Assembly (NCBI RefSeq): GCF_042687825.1
Contig: NZ_JBHUQE010000001.1
Coordinates: 301,874 to 365,873 of the forward strand
Direction of reading: 5' to 3'
Length of the DNA stretch: 64,000 bases
Source: Sedimentitalea sp042687825
GTDB taxonomy: Bacteria; Pseudomonadota; Alphaproteobacteria; Rhodobacterales; Rhodobacteraceae
The notes under the pieces were generated by a model. That model worked only from the letters and a program-made list of their open reading frames with translations, was not told the origin of the DNA and searched no databases. Shown in pieces: positions 1-9,403 of the stretch (position 1 is its first letter; each line of letters begins with the position of its first letter). The translations under genes were made by a program, and so were the position numbers.

Positions 1-385
1 GCAGTTCGGCAAGACTGTCGGCCAGGGAATGCACCGATGACCGGGCCGCAAGGTCGGGTTCGCGATCCAGCAGATGACCGATCAGCTGCGCCAGTTGCAG
101 GCGCCGCCGCAACGGCGAGATCGGCTCGGGCAGTGCAGTCAGCCGCGGGTCGTCGACGATATCGCCCAGCGGGCTGACGCGCGGCAGCAGCCCGGCCGGA
201 CCGGCGTCAAACAGGTGACGGAGGCGGCGGGCCATGCGGCTGGTGTTGACGATCAGCTGAACCCGCGCCAGACGCTCGGGTGCCTGACCTTCCAGCCGTT
301 GTGTCAACCCACGGATCAGCTCGCGCGGGAAATCCACACCCGGCGGCAGCGCAAAGACGCGTGGGGTTGGCGAGCGTTCAAACAT
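1..385 (-). CDS. addB: AddB double-strand break repair helicase-nuclease subunit, N-terminal part (runs off the window edge)
   Basis: The first 128 residues of a minus-strand gene are present; the rest lies left of the window. The start reads MFERSPTPRVFALPPGVDFP and is followed by a region rich in Arg and Leu that matches the N-terminus of the alphaproteobacterial AddB family. AddB pairs with AddA to process double-strand breaks for RecA-dependent recombination. The ATG at 383-385 overlaps the end of the upstream nucleotidyltransferase by eight bases, so the two are probably translationally coupled. The gene order tsaE, phosphotransferase, nucleotidyltransferase, addB is common in Rhodobacterales and supports the call. 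No catalytic motif is visible because only the N-terminus is here. Confidence 0.85.
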   Translation of the reverse strand, partial: MFERSPTPRVFALPPGVDFPRELIRGLTQRLEGQAPERLARVQLIVNTSRMARRLRHLFDAGPAGLLPRVSPLGDIVDDPRLTALPEPISPLRRRLQLAQLIGHLLDREPDLAARSSVHSLADSLAEL

Positions 386-1070
386 GCCTGTTCCGCAGCA
401 GATCTTCGGCTAGCCCGATGCCCTCTGGACGGCCGACATCGCACCATTTGCCGGGATAGGACAGGGCAAACAGGCGGTGCTGCCGCAGCATCAGGTCCCA
501 CAGGCGGTTCAGCGAAAAGGCGGCGCTGTCGATTTCGGCCAGTCGCTCGGTCTTGATGATCTGCACCCCGCCATAGACCCAACCCGGGCCGCGTGTGATG
601 CGTCCGTCTGTTGCCAGCGTGAAATCGCCGGACCCGGCATGCCCGACGGTGGATGCGACCGGCACGCAGACCAGCAAGCCGTCCATGCGATCCGGTTGCC
701 AACGCCGTTGCAGCAGACGCAGCGGGTTCGGCCCGGCCCAGATGGCATCGGTGTTCATGGTGTAGACCGGACCCGGCCCCAGCAGCGGCAAGGCGGCCTT
801 GAGACCGCCGCCGGTTTCCAGGATGTCTGGCTGTTCCGGGGACAGCAACACCCCCAGCGGGCGCAGGTGCCGGTCCATCTGATCGGCCCTGTAATGCGTG
901 TTTGCGACGATTCTGGCAGGGGAAATGTCGCGCACCAGGTCCAGCGTGTGGTCGATCAGGGTGCGTTCCGCGACCTTGATCAGCGGCTTGGGCCGGTCGC
1001 GCGTCAACTCTGCCATCCGGGTGCCGAATCCGGCGGCAAACAGCATGACCGCCTCGGGGGACTGCTTCAT
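378..1070 (-). CDS. murU: Nucleotidyltransferase, MurU-type (N-acetylmuramate-1-phosphate uridylyltransferase)
   Basis: This 230-residue protein has the sugar-phosphate nucleotidyltransferase signature near its N-terminus: GFGTRM followed by RPKPLIKV, with an acidic metal site at MNTDAIW. MurU converts MurNAc-1-phosphate and UTP to UDP-MurNAc in a cytoplasmic salvage route that recycles cell-wall sugars and bypasses de novo synthesis. The ATG at 1068-1070 overlaps the stop of the upstream kinase gene by four bases, which pairs it with an AmgK-like kinase, its known pathway partner. A mannose-1-phosphate guanylyltransferase annotation is the common alternative from sequence alone; the AmgK neighbour favours MurU. 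Confidence 0.85.
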   Translation of the reverse strand: MKQSPEAVMLFAAGFGTRMAELTRDRPKPLIKVAERTLIDHTLDLVRDISPARIVANTHYRADQMDRHLRPLGVLLSPEQPDILETGGGLKAALPLLGPGPVYTMNTDAIWAGPNPLRLLQRRWQPDRMDGLLVCVPVASTVGHAGSGDFTLATDGRITRGPGWVYGGVQIIKTERLAEIDSAAFSLNRLWDLMLRQHRLFALSYPGKWCDVGRPEGIGLAEDLLRNRHV

Positions 1071-2065
1071 GATCGCTTCAGCTTTTGCAGGGTTTCCGGG
1101 TCAGGCGGTGGCAGCGCCTGTTGCAGCAGGCCAGCCACCGGTGTCAGTGCCGGATGCTGCAAGTCGCGCGTCAGATGTGCCCAGACCCGCGGGATCAAAT
1201 CGACGTAGTGCGGTTTGCCATAGGCCCGCGCCAATCGCGCGAACACGCCCAGAATGCGCAGGTTGCGCTGCACGCCCAGCGCGGCGTAGGCGACTTCAAA
1301 AGCGTCACGGTCCAGACCGGTTTCGGCCAGATAGCGGGTGATCATCTCGGTCTCGATCCGGGGCGCCACATCGCGGCGGGCATCCTGCAGCAGAGACACC
1401 AGATCATAGGCCGGATGACCGGACATCGCATCCTGAAAGTCCAACAGACCGACCCGCGCGACGCCCTGGCGATGGGGCAGCCACAACAGATTCTCGGCGT
1501 GGTAATCGCGCTGTATCAGTACCGAATTCATTGGTGTCAGCCCGTCCAGGACGGTTTCGAACGTGTCGCGAAAGGCGGATTCAGGACCGTTGTCACCCGT
1601 GATCGCCCGGCGGTACTGGGTCAGGGCCAGCGCCGCAAGGTCGGTCATTACCGCGGTGTTATACGCGGCCAGAGGCGGCAGATCGGCCCGGTGCAGGACC
1701 AACAGCACATCGGTTGCCGCGGCATATAGATCTGGTTCCAGACCGGGCTGTGCGGGGATTACGCGCGCGAATAGATCGTCGCCGAGATCCTCGATCAGCA
1801 GAAAGCCGTGGGGCACGTCCTCGGCCAGGATTTCCGGCGCGCTGAGACCCAGGGCGGTCAGGTGCCGCGCGATGCGCAGAAACGGGCGCACGTCCTCGCC
1901 GCGCTCGGGAGGGGCGTCCATCAGAACGGCGGTTTTCAAAGACACCGGGTCGGTCAGCCGTTCATAGCGCCGGTTCGAGGCATCCCCGGCCAGCGGTGCC
2001 CGGCGCGCATTTGCCCAATCGGTGGTGGCGAGAAACGAACGGGCCAGATTCTTGCGATCAGGCAT
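1067..2065 (-). CDS. amgK: Aminoglycoside phosphotransferase-fold sugar kinase, AmgK-type (MurNAc/GlcNAc anomeric kinase)
   Basis: The 332-residue protein shows the phosphotransferase (APH) catalytic loop IQRDYHAENLLWLP, where Asp and Asn bind the substrate and magnesium, followed by the metal motif LLDFQDAMSG. AmgK phosphorylates MurNAc (and GlcNAc) at the anomeric carbon and hands the product to MurU. The start was set at 2065 (MPDRKNLARS) because this ATG overlaps the tsaE stop by eight bases, the same spacing as at the murU-addB junction. A longer reading frame exists upstream but lies inside tsaE. Substrate is inferred from the gene pair rather than seen. Confidence 0.83.
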   Translation of the reverse strand: MPDRKNLARSFLATTDWANARRAPLAGDASNRRYERLTDPVSLKTAVLMDAPPERGEDVRPFLRIARHLTALGLSAPEILAEDVPHGFLLIEDLGDDLFARVIPAQPGLEPDLYAAATDVLLVLHRADLPPLAAYNTAVMTDLAALALTQYRRAITGDNGPESAFRDTFETVLDGLTPMNSVLIQRDYHAENLLWLPHRQGVARVGLLDFQDAMSGHPAYDLVSLLQDARRDVAPRIETEMITRYLAETGLDRDAFEVAYAALGVQRNLRILGVFARLARAYGKPHYVDLIPRVWAHLTRDLQHPALTPVAGLLQQALPPPDPETLQKLKRS

Positions 2066-2537
2066 TCTGCATCTGCTCCAGTTTCCCGTCCCATTTTCGG
2101 TCCTGCCATTGCAGGTGGATCCGCCGGGTATCGTCGCTGTGCGGATCGGTTTCAAAGGTCAGCTGCAGGGCCGCGTCCGGCGCCAGCGGACCCAGTTTTT
2201 CCGGCCATTCGACCAGGCAGATCGCGGTTTCGAAGGCTTCGGTCAACCCAAGTTCCTCGATCTCGTCCGGTGTGTTGAGGCGATAAAGATCAGCATGCCA
2301 CAGCGCGCCGCACCGCGTGTCATAAGTCTGGACCAGCGTATAGGTGGGCGACGGCACATCCTCGGGTTCGGCCAGCAGCGACTGGATTAGGTGGCGGGCG
2401 AAATGGGTCTTGCCGGCGCCGATCGGACCTTGCAGCAATAGACAGTCGCCGGGCGCCAGTCGCGCGCCCAGCGCCGCTGCGAAACCGGCGGTTTCTTCGG
2501 GGGAACGACTGGTCAGGATGCGGCGGGCCGGGATCAT
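2058..2537 (-). CDS. tsaE: tRNA threonylcarbamoyladenosine biosynthesis ATPase TsaE
   Basis: A 159-residue P-loop protein with Walker A motif GPIGAGKTHFAR, then SPTYTLVQTY and an LYRL/DEIEELGL segment typical of TsaE (YjeE). TsaE is the ATPase of the bacterial TsaB-TsaD-TsaE complex, which makes the t6A modification at position 37 of ANN-decoding tRNAs. TsaD, its partner, is encoded about 10 kb away at 12373-13470. The start at 2537 (MIPARRIL) was chosen over the upstream frame extension because the extension overlaps the preceding gene and has no family similarity. Length is normal for the family. Confidence 0.92.
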   Translation of the reverse strand: MIPARRILTSRSPEETAGFAAALGARLAPGDCLLLQGPIGAGKTHFARHLIQSLLAEPEDVPSPTYTLVQTYDTRCGALWHADLYRLNTPDEIEELGLTEAFETAICLVEWPEKLGPLAPDAALQLTFETDPHSDDTRRIHLQWQDRKWDGKLEQMQNA

Positions 2538-2581
2538 GGCGGCACAATGCCGATGCCAGAGATTGGCCGCAAGCGAGATTG

Positions 2582-4135
2582 TCAGTCGGCGGTCAGTGCC
2601 GGCGTATTCTGCGCCATGCGCGGGTTTTCCACCGTCGGGCGGGTGAAATTGATCATCGTCGCGCCGCTCTGGATCGGGTGAACGCTGCAGATCAGCGGCT
2701 CGCCCGAGGAAAGCGCTACCTTGGCCCACCATTCGGCGCGATTGTCCTGTGATGTGACGAAATCACGGACATCGCCCCAGACCGGGGTTGCCTGGCATTG
2801 TTCCTGCCAACTGCGGATGGCGTCCAGAATGCCCGTTTGGGCAAAGCATTTTTCCGGGTCGACCTTCCACAGCGCGTGATAGGCGGCGTTGGAAAAGGTC
2901 AGGTTGCCTTCGATCGAAAACACCGCGATGGCGTCGTCCAGCCGGTCAAAGATCGCCTGGCCCAGTTCCAGATCCGACCGGAACCGGCGGGTCAGGGTGA
3001 TTTCGGCGGTGATATCCTCGAACAGAAAGGCCACGGCGCCATCGGGATGTGGACGGCCGCTGACCGAATAGACCGAGCCCGAGGGCAGGGACCAGGTTTC
3101 CTGATACCGGCCATCGGCGGCGGCGGCCACCAGATCGGCCATCTGGTCGCGCCAGCTGCCATAGTTCTTGGGTTCCGGCATCATCTGCTGATCGCGCAGC
3201 CGGTCAAAAAAGGTCAGCAGCGGTGGCCGTGCGCTGAGAAAATCGGCCGGTAGGGCGGTCAGATCGATAAGGGCGGGATTAAACAGAACCAGCTGGCGGT
3301 TCCGGTCAAAGATCGCAAGACCGGTCGACAGCTGGGCAAAGGTCTTGGCCAGCGTCTGTACGAAATTGCGCTGGGCCTGTTCGGCATCGACGACCGCGTT
3401 GATATCGACGCCATAGATCAGGGTGCCGCTGTCATATTGCACGATGGTCACATCAAACCAGAGTTTCTTGCCGCTTTCGGGCATCGTCAGGCTGCGCCGC
3501 GCCTTCTTGGTCGGGATCGGTATTTCATAGGCGGCGCTGAACAATGCGGTATCCGGGCCGGGAGAGTGGCCCAGAACGGTTTCGCACAGGGTTTCATAGG
3601 CCTTGTTGTACCAGATCACTTCGCCCTTGTCGCTGACGCGCCAGACCGGGTAATGGGCGTTGTTCACCGCCAGACGCAGGGTCTCCAGCTCGTGAAACGA
3701 GGCCGACAGGATTTTGGCCGCCTCGGGAGTCGGACGTTCCGATTCCGCGCGCTGGCGCAGCTGAACCCGGGTGATGCCGTCGATCCATTCGCAGATCACC
3801 TCGGTCGAGTCGCGGTGGTCCGGTGCCGGTGCGATGATCCGACCGGCGGTCTGCACCTGGGCGTTGTCCTTTGGGAAGGTTGGGTAACCGGCGGACAGTT
3901 CGGCATGCAGATCGGACCATTCATAGGTGCCCTCCGGGTGACCGATCAGATCGCGCGCCAGTCTGGTGGCATCGACCAGATCTGATCCGTCAAAAATCCA
4001 GGTCGCATCCTTGCCCGCGTCCAACCCGCCGGACTGGCGTCCCGGGCGGGGCGCCAGCAGAAACACCGCCGCCATGGCGGTGATCATGCAGATCGCTGTC
4101 AGCACGAACCAGTCTGTCACCGCAAATTCCTGCAT
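2582..4135 (-). CDS. Membrane-anchored multi-PAS protein without a recognisable output domain
   Basis: This 517-residue protein starts with one hydrophobic segment (about residues 8-28, WFVLTAICMITAMAAVFLLA) and then carries successive PAS-like modules. Visible PAS hallmarks include PVWRVSDKGEVIWYNKAYE (about residue 160), AIFDRNRQLVLFNPALIDL (about 275) and DDAIAVFSIEGNLTFSNAAY (about 400). I see no histidine-kinase H-box, ATP-binding G-boxes, GGDEF or EAL domain; the protein ends in a short disordered tail. It lies directly downstream of regB on the same strand, 89 bases away. It may be a signal input or redox/ligand sensor linked to RegB, but that is inference. A degenerate histidine kinase that lost its kinase core is the alternative. 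Confidence 0.75.
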   Translation of the reverse strand: MQEFAVTDWFVLTAICMITAMAAVFLLAPRPGRQSGGLDAGKDATWIFDGSDLVDATRLARDLIGHPEGTYEWSDLHAELSAGYPTFPKDNAQVQTAGRIIAPAPDHRDSTEVICEWIDGITRVQLRQRAESERPTPEAAKILSASFHELETLRLAVNNAHYPVWRVSDKGEVIWYNKAYETLCETVLGHSPGPDTALFSAAYEIPIPTKKARRSLTMPESGKKLWFDVTIVQYDSGTLIYGVDINAVVDAEQAQRNFVQTLAKTFAQLSTGLAIFDRNRQLVLFNPALIDLTALPADFLSARPPLLTFFDRLRDQQMMPEPKNYGSWRDQMADLVAAAADGRYQETWSLPSGSVYSVSGRPHPDGAVAFLFEDITAEITLTRRFRSDLELGQAIFDRLDDAIAVFSIEGNLTFSNAAYHALWKVDPEKCFAQTGILDAIRSWQEQCQATPVWGDVRDFVTSQDNRAEWWAKVALSSGEPLICSVHPIQSGATMINFTRPTVENPRMAQNTPALTAD

Positions 4136-4224
4136 GACGCAGCCTTTCCCTGTAGAGCCGGCCGCAGCTTGCGCCGCAATTGGTTAATGCGGCCTTAACT
4201 CTTAACGGAACGGGTTGTCGCAGA

Positions 4225-5622
4225 TCAGATCTCGATAGGTTGATTCAGCCCGATCGGCACCGCGTTTTCACCCGAAAGCGCGTCGATCTTCCGGCGCGGC
4301 CAGACCACCTCGACAATTGCGCCACGCCGGTCCTTGATCTGCATCTCCGAATAATACGGGTCGGATCCGTTGGCAAAACTCAGTTCTGCACCGGAACGTT
4401 CAAGCAGGGTCTTGGCGATGAACAATCCCAGCCCCATTCCTTCGTATTCGGGCCGTTCCTTGCGGTCGGATTCGGTGCGGCGCCGGCGCACGAACGGATC
4501 GCCGATCCGGCCGATCATCTGGGGCGGAAACCCCCGGCCATCATCCAGAATTCGAATCGAGATCACATCATCCGTCCAGGTGGATTCGATCCAGACATTG
4601 GCGCGGGCGAAATCGACGGCGTTCTGGATCAGGTTGCGCAGACCGTGGATGATTTCGGGCTTTCGCAGGACCGAGGGTTGCGGCCCGCCATTGGCCAGAC
4701 CGGCGCCCTCTTCGAAATGCAGGGTCTTGCCCCGGTACATATGCGGCTCGGCGGCTTCGTTGATCACGGTGCTCAGGGGTGCCTGACGCAGATGCAGATC
4801 ATCCTTGCCAGCGCGGCCCATGTTCCGCAGGATATCCCGGCAGCGGTCGGCCTGCTGGCTGATCAGCTCGGCATCCTCGCGCAGATCGGGGTGCTTTTCC
4901 AGTTCCTCGACCAGTTCGGAACTGGCCAGTTTGATCGTCGCCAACGGCGTGCCCAGTTCGTGCGCCGCAGCGGCAACGACCCCGCCCAGATCAGTCAGTT
5001 TCTGTTCACGGGACAAGGCCAACTGCGTCGCCGCCAAGGCATCGTTCATCGACCGCATCTCGGAACTGATCCGCCGAGAATAAGCCCCCATGAAGATGAC
5101 GGCAATGATGATCGCAGCCCAGTTGCCAAAGACAAAGACGTCCTCCAGCTTCAGAATCTCACCCTGTTCCGTGCGCAAGGGCAGGTGAAATTGGGCCATC
5201 AGGGTCACCAGCACGATCGTGGTGCATCCCATCAACATGGTCGAGCGCAGCCCCATCACGCTGGCGGAAATCGTCACTGGACCCAGCAGCAACAGTGAAA
5301 ACGGGTTGTGCAGCCCGCCCGCGAGATACAGCAGAAAGGCAAGCTGCAGCAGGTCGAACATCACCATCAGAAAGTTTTCGGTTTCCGACAGGCGCTTGTT
5401 TTCCGGAAACACAAAGGTCGCCACGAGATTGGTGATGACCAGAACGCCGATGGCCATGTAACACAGGCCCAGTTCCAGCTGCAGATGATACATGCGCTGG
5501 GCCAGGGTGATCGCGGTCAGCTGCCCGGCAATGGCGAACCAGCGCAACAGGATCAGCGTACGCAGGCGAATCCAGTTGCTGCGCGACTGTCCGTGCAAGA
5601 GGCCCATGTCAAATTCGTTCAT
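4225..5622 (-). CDS. regB: Redox-responsive sensor histidine kinase RegB (PrrB/ActS family)
   Basis: A 465-residue kinase with about six transmembrane segments (roughly residues 20-190), an H-box AAAAHELGTPLA with the phosphorylated His at 221, and C-terminal ATP-binding boxes (NLIQNAVDFA, DDGRGFP, GMGLGLFIAKTLLERSG). Two RegB-specific sites are present: the membrane heptapeptide GGLHNPF, known for ubiquinone sensing, and the redox box DRCRDIL...GRAGKDD, whose Cys is residue 261. RegB phosphorylates RegA in response to redox state and controls photosynthesis, carbon and nitrogen fixation and respiration genes in related bacteria. The start at 5622 (MNEFDMGLL) fits RegB homologues; an ATG two codons earlier is possible. 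It is divergent from senC, as in Rhodobacter. Confidence 0.95.
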   Translation of the reverse strand: MNEFDMGLLHGQSRSNWIRLRTLILLRWFAIAGQLTAITLAQRMYHLQLELGLCYMAIGVLVITNLVATFVFPENKRLSETENFLMVMFDLLQLAFLLYLAGGLHNPFSLLLLGPVTISASVMGLRSTMLMGCTTIVLVTLMAQFHLPLRTEQGEILKLEDVFVFGNWAAIIIAVIFMGAYSRRISSEMRSMNDALAATQLALSREQKLTDLGGVVAAAAHELGTPLATIKLASSELVEELEKHPDLREDAELISQQADRCRDILRNMGRAGKDDLHLRQAPLSTVINEAAEPHMYRGKTLHFEEGAGLANGGPQPSVLRKPEIIHGLRNLIQNAVDFARANVWIESTWTDDVISIRILDDGRGFPPQMIGRIGDPFVRRRRTESDRKERPEYEGMGLGLFIAKTLLERSGAELSFANGSDPYYSEMQIKDRRGAIVEVVWPRRKIDALSGENAVPIGLNQPIEI

Positions 5623-5713
5623 CCGCATTCCAACCCGGTTGCAACGGCTGACCCACTTGATAGGAGTCCCGGCCAGAACGTCAACCATGCTCATCACCCG
5701 GAGTGCCCGTACC

Positions 5714-6334
5714 ATGATCCGCCTTTATGCCGCTGCCGCTGCCGTCGTTCTCGCCGCCCTGATCGGTGGTGTTTGGCTGGTTACCGCGCGGTCGTCATCG
5801 GACGATCGGTTTGCGCAATGTCGTACCAGCAAGATCGCTGGCGGCGGCGATCAGATCGGCGGACCGTTCGAGCTGGTCAACGCCAAGGGTGATACGGTGA
5901 CGGACAAGGATGTCTTGACCGGACCGTCGCTGATCTATTTCGGGTATACTTTCTGCCCGGATGTCTGCCCGCTGGACACGGCGCGCAACGCCGAAACCGT
6001 TGATATTCTTGAGCAACGTGGCCAGATGGTGACACCGGTGTTCATCTCGATCGACCCGAAACGCGACACACCGCAGGCGGTGGGCGAATTCGCCGCCAAC
6101 CTGCACGAGCGGATGATCGGGCTGACCGGTTCGGCGGAACAGGTCAAGGCGGCCAGCAAGGCCTACAAGACCTATTTCAAGGCGCATCCCGCCGAGGACG
6201 AATTCTATCTCGTGGACCACTCGACATTCAGCTATCTGGTCCTGCCGGATCATGGTTTCGTCGAGTTTTTCCGGCGGGACATCGCGCCCGAAGAGATGGC
6301 GGACACGATCGGCTGTTTTCTGGAAAACAGTTGA
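5714..6334 (+). CDS. senC: SCO1/SenC/PrrC family copper chaperone for cytochrome oxidase
   Basis: The 206-residue protein has an N-terminal membrane anchor (AAAAAVVLAALIGGVWLV) and a thioredoxin-like periplasmic domain with the copper-binding CxxxC motif TFCPDVCPLDTA, plus the distal conserved His in VDHSTFSYLVL. SCO/SenC proteins deliver copper to the CuA or CuB site of haem-copper oxidases; in Rhodobacter the homologue sits between regB and regA and also influences redox signalling. Here it is divergent from regB (92 bases between start codons) and upstream of regA on the same strand. The start MIRLYAAA was preferred because it gives a clean signal anchor; the longer frame overlaps regB. 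Confidence 0.93.
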   Translation: MIRLYAAAAAVVLAALIGGVWLVTARSSSDDRFAQCRTSKIAGGGDQIGGPFELVNAKGDTVTDKDVLTGPSLIYFGYTFCPDVCPLDTARNAETVDILEQRGQMVTPVFISIDPKRDTPQAVGEFAANLHERMIGLTGSAEQVKAASKAYKTYFKAHPAEDEFYLVDHSTFSYLVLPDHGFVEFFRRDIAPEEMADTIGCFLENS

Positions 6335-6361
6335 CGGCTTCACCATACGTCAACGGCAGGT

Positions 6362-6389
6362 TTGACCTTTCACTCAGCGTTGTTAATAC
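6362..6389 (+). promoter_or_regulatory. Candidate sigma-70-type promoter for regA
   Basis: TTGACC (6362-6367) and TAATAC (6384-6389) are separated by 16 bases, 45 bases upstream of the regA start. A strong Shine-Dalgarno sequence, GGAGGA, lies at 6424-6429. This would allow regA to be transcribed separately from senC. Direct from sequence; not tested. Confidence 0.5.
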
Positions 6390-6433
6390 TCGCGCGACAA
6401 CACAATAATAACAGCGCTTTCGTGGAGGACTGC

Positions 6434-6988
6434 ATGGCCGAGCCAGCATTGCAAGAGATCGGACCCGACAAATCCATGCTGCTGGTGGATGACGACGAAC
6501 CCTTTCTGAGGCGTTTGGCCAAAGCCATGGAAAAGCGCGGGTTCGAGATCGAGACCGCGTCGTCTGTCGCGGCCGGTCGTGCGATCGCCACCGCCCGGCC
6601 GCCGGCCTATGCCGTGGTCGATCTGCGGCTCGAGGATGGCAACGGACTGGATGTGGTCGAGGTGCTGCGCGAAAAGCGGCCCGACAGCCGGGTCGTGGTG
6701 CTGACCGGATATGGCGCCATCGCCACCGCCGTGGCCGCGGTCAAGATCGGCGCCACCGATTATTTGTCCAAACCCGCAGACGCCACCGACATCACCCATG
6801 CGTTGCTGGCCAAGCCGGACGAGTTGCCGCCGCCGCCGGAAAACCCGATGAGCGCGGACCGCGTGCGCTGGGAACATATCCAGCGCGTCTATGAGCTGTG
6901 CGACCGCAATGTCAGCGAGACCGCGCGGCGGCTGAACATGCATCGGCGCACGCTGCAGCGGATCCTGGCCAAGCGCAGCCCGCGCTAA
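6434..6988 (+). CDS. regA: Global redox response regulator RegA (PrrA/ActR family)
   Basis: The 184-residue protein has exactly the length of Rhodobacter capsulatus RegA. The receiver domain carries the acidic pocket LLVDDDEPFLRR, the phosphoacceptor Asp63 in VVDLRLEDG, Thr in VLTGYGAIATA and Lys in YLSKPADA. A proline linker (PPPPENP) joins it to a Fis-type helix-turn-helix, NVSETARRLNMHRRTLQRIL, which is almost invariant in this family. RegA activates or represses photosystem, cbb, nif and respiratory genes when phosphorylated by RegB. The start at 6434 has an excellent ribosome-binding site; the longer frame is not conserved. It converges with the HD gene, only seven bases away. Confidence 0.97.
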   Translation: MAEPALQEIGPDKSMLLVDDDEPFLRRLAKAMEKRGFEIETASSVAAGRAIATARPPAYAVVDLRLEDGNGLDVVEVLREKRPDSRVVVLTGYGAIATAVAAVKIGATDYLSKPADATDITHALLAKPDELPPPPENPMSADRVRWEHIQRVYELCDRNVSETARRLNMHRRTLQRILAKRSPR

Positions 6989-6995
6989 CTCCGCC

Positions 6996-7592
6996 TTATC
7001 CCAGCTGTTGCAGCAGGGCTTCGTGCCGCAGGGTATAGGCCCGGCGCACCTCGACCGGCGGGCGCAGGCAGATGTCCAGATCGGCAATCATGGTCTTGTC
7101 GGGCTTGCCAAAGAATTTGTTGGCCTCGGTTTCCGAGAAGCCGGCGATGCGGGTCGCTTCCATCCAGGCGCTGATCCGGTCGGCGCGTTTGATCTGGCGT
7201 TTGACCATGGCCGGCAGGCTGGCGGGCAGGCCAAAGCGGATATGAATCGCCGAGGCCAGCCGGATCTCAAGATCGCCATAGCCCGGACCGACGGCGGTCT
7301 TGACCGGCGATATCATGTCGCCAATCACATATTCCGGGGCGTCGTGCAGCAGCGCCGCCAGACGCCAGCGCGGCGGTGCCTTGGGCGCGATGCGGCCGAA
7401 CAGCTCTTCGACCAGCAGCGAATGTTCGGCGACCGAATAGGCAAAATCACCGTGGGTCTGTCCGTTCCAGCGGGCCACGAATGCCAGGCCGTGGGCGATG
7501 TCCTCGATCTCGATATCCAGCGGCGTCGGATCCAGCAGATCCAGCCGGCGGCCGGACAGCATGCGCTGCCAGGCGCGGGGTTGTTGGGCCAT
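6996..7592 (-). CDS. HD-domain phosphohydrolase (YfbR-like)
   Basis: A 198-residue protein with the metal-binding HD arrangement: an upstream His in VAEHSLLVEEL, the HD pair in AALLHDAPEYVIGDMISPVK, and a distal Asp in KRADRIS. YfbR-like members hydrolyse deoxynucleoside 5'-monophosphates, but the substrate of this protein cannot be read from the sequence. The start at 7592 (MAQQPRAWQRM) has AAGGAAG seven bases upstream. It is divergent from ahcY, with 196 bases between the start codons. Confidence 0.85.
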   Translation of the reverse strand: MAQQPRAWQRMLSGRRLDLLDPTPLDIEIEDIAHGLAFVARWNGQTHGDFAYSVAEHSLLVEELFGRIAPKAPPRWRLAALLHDAPEYVIGDMISPVKTAVGPGYGDLEIRLASAIHIRFGLPASLPAMVKRQIKRADRISAWMEATRIAGFSETEANKFFGKPDKTMIADLDICLRPPVEVRRAYTLRHEALLQQLG

Positions 7593-7731
7593 GCGGCGCT
7601 TCCTTTTCTTGACGGCCTCTTGCAGGCGCGCCGTACATCCCACGAACACGTTCCGCGGGAAACCGCTTTTTGCCGCGGGGACGGAGTCGCGGGCAAGATT
7701 TCCCGGCCGTGCCGCGGCGTTCTCCGGGGCG

Positions 7732-7760
7732 TTGAGAATGCCAGGTGAACCTGCTAGGTG
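7732..7760 (+). promoter_or_regulatory. Candidate promoter and leader of ahcY
   Basis: TTGAGA (7732-7737) and TAGGTG (7755-7760) are separated by 17 bases and would start transcription about 20 bases before the ahcY start at 7789. The wider 196-base gap (7593-7788) is GC-rich with short dyads such as CAGGTGAACCTG at 7742-7753. I compared it by eye with the S-adenosylhomocysteine and SAM-type riboswitch cores and saw no match, so no riboswitch is claimed. Confidence 0.35.
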
Positions 7761-7788
7761 GCGCCAAAGTTTCACAAAGGGTGCCCGA

Positions 7789-9183
<1,395 letters not shown>

Positions 9184-9211
9184 TCGTACCGGCTTTACGA
9201 TTTGCCAATGC

Positions 9212-9243
9212 AGCGCCCCTGTCAGACAGGGGCGCTTTTTTTT
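9212..9243 (+). terminator. Rho-independent terminator of ahcY
   Basis: An 11-bp perfect stem, GCGCCCCTGTC with GACAGGGGCGC, is followed by eight T residues (9236-9243). This is the strongest intrinsic terminator in the window and lies about 30 bases after the ahcY stop codon. Confidence 0.93.
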
Positions 9244-9270
9244 GGGCCCATATCCTTAACCAGGTGTGTG

Positions 9271-9398
9271 AAAAAAGCAAAAGCCCCAAGGGCTTGCGCC
9301 GATGGGGCTTTACAGCACCTACCTGACGCTCGCGTTCGCGTCGTCGGCCAGTGGCCCTTGGCAGGGTCTAACCACGGATGCCGCGTCAGCGCCGCCAC
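9271..9398 (-). ncRNA. Candidate small structured RNA, about 125 nt
   Basis: The minus strand here has all parts of a small RNA gene and no convincing protein. A promoter-like pair lies upstream (9405-9433). The 3' end is an intrinsic terminator: AAGCCCC and GGGGCTT (9281-9287 and 9304-9310) form a stem and, read on the minus strand, are followed by TTTTGCTTTTTT. Between them a long-range stem, CTGACGC with GCGTCAG (near 9384 and 9322), encloses smaller hairpins such as GGCC-ACT-GGCC and CGCG-AA-CGCG. I do not recognise the family; it lacks the conserved SRP RNA, tmRNA and tRNA motifs. 6S RNA or a group-specific small RNA remains possible. Confidence 0.5.
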
Positions 9399-9403
9399 GA
9401 TTT

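Noticed and set aside
4180..5298. Long plus-strand open frame opposite regB
   Set aside because: It lies entirely antisense to a strongly conserved kinase, has repetitive Gln/Asp/His-rich composition and no family features. It is a high-GC shadow.
7593..7788. SAH or SAM/SAH riboswitch upstream of ahcY
   Set aside because: I could not find the conserved cores of these riboswitches by eye. Only short dyads and a promoter-like pair are visible.
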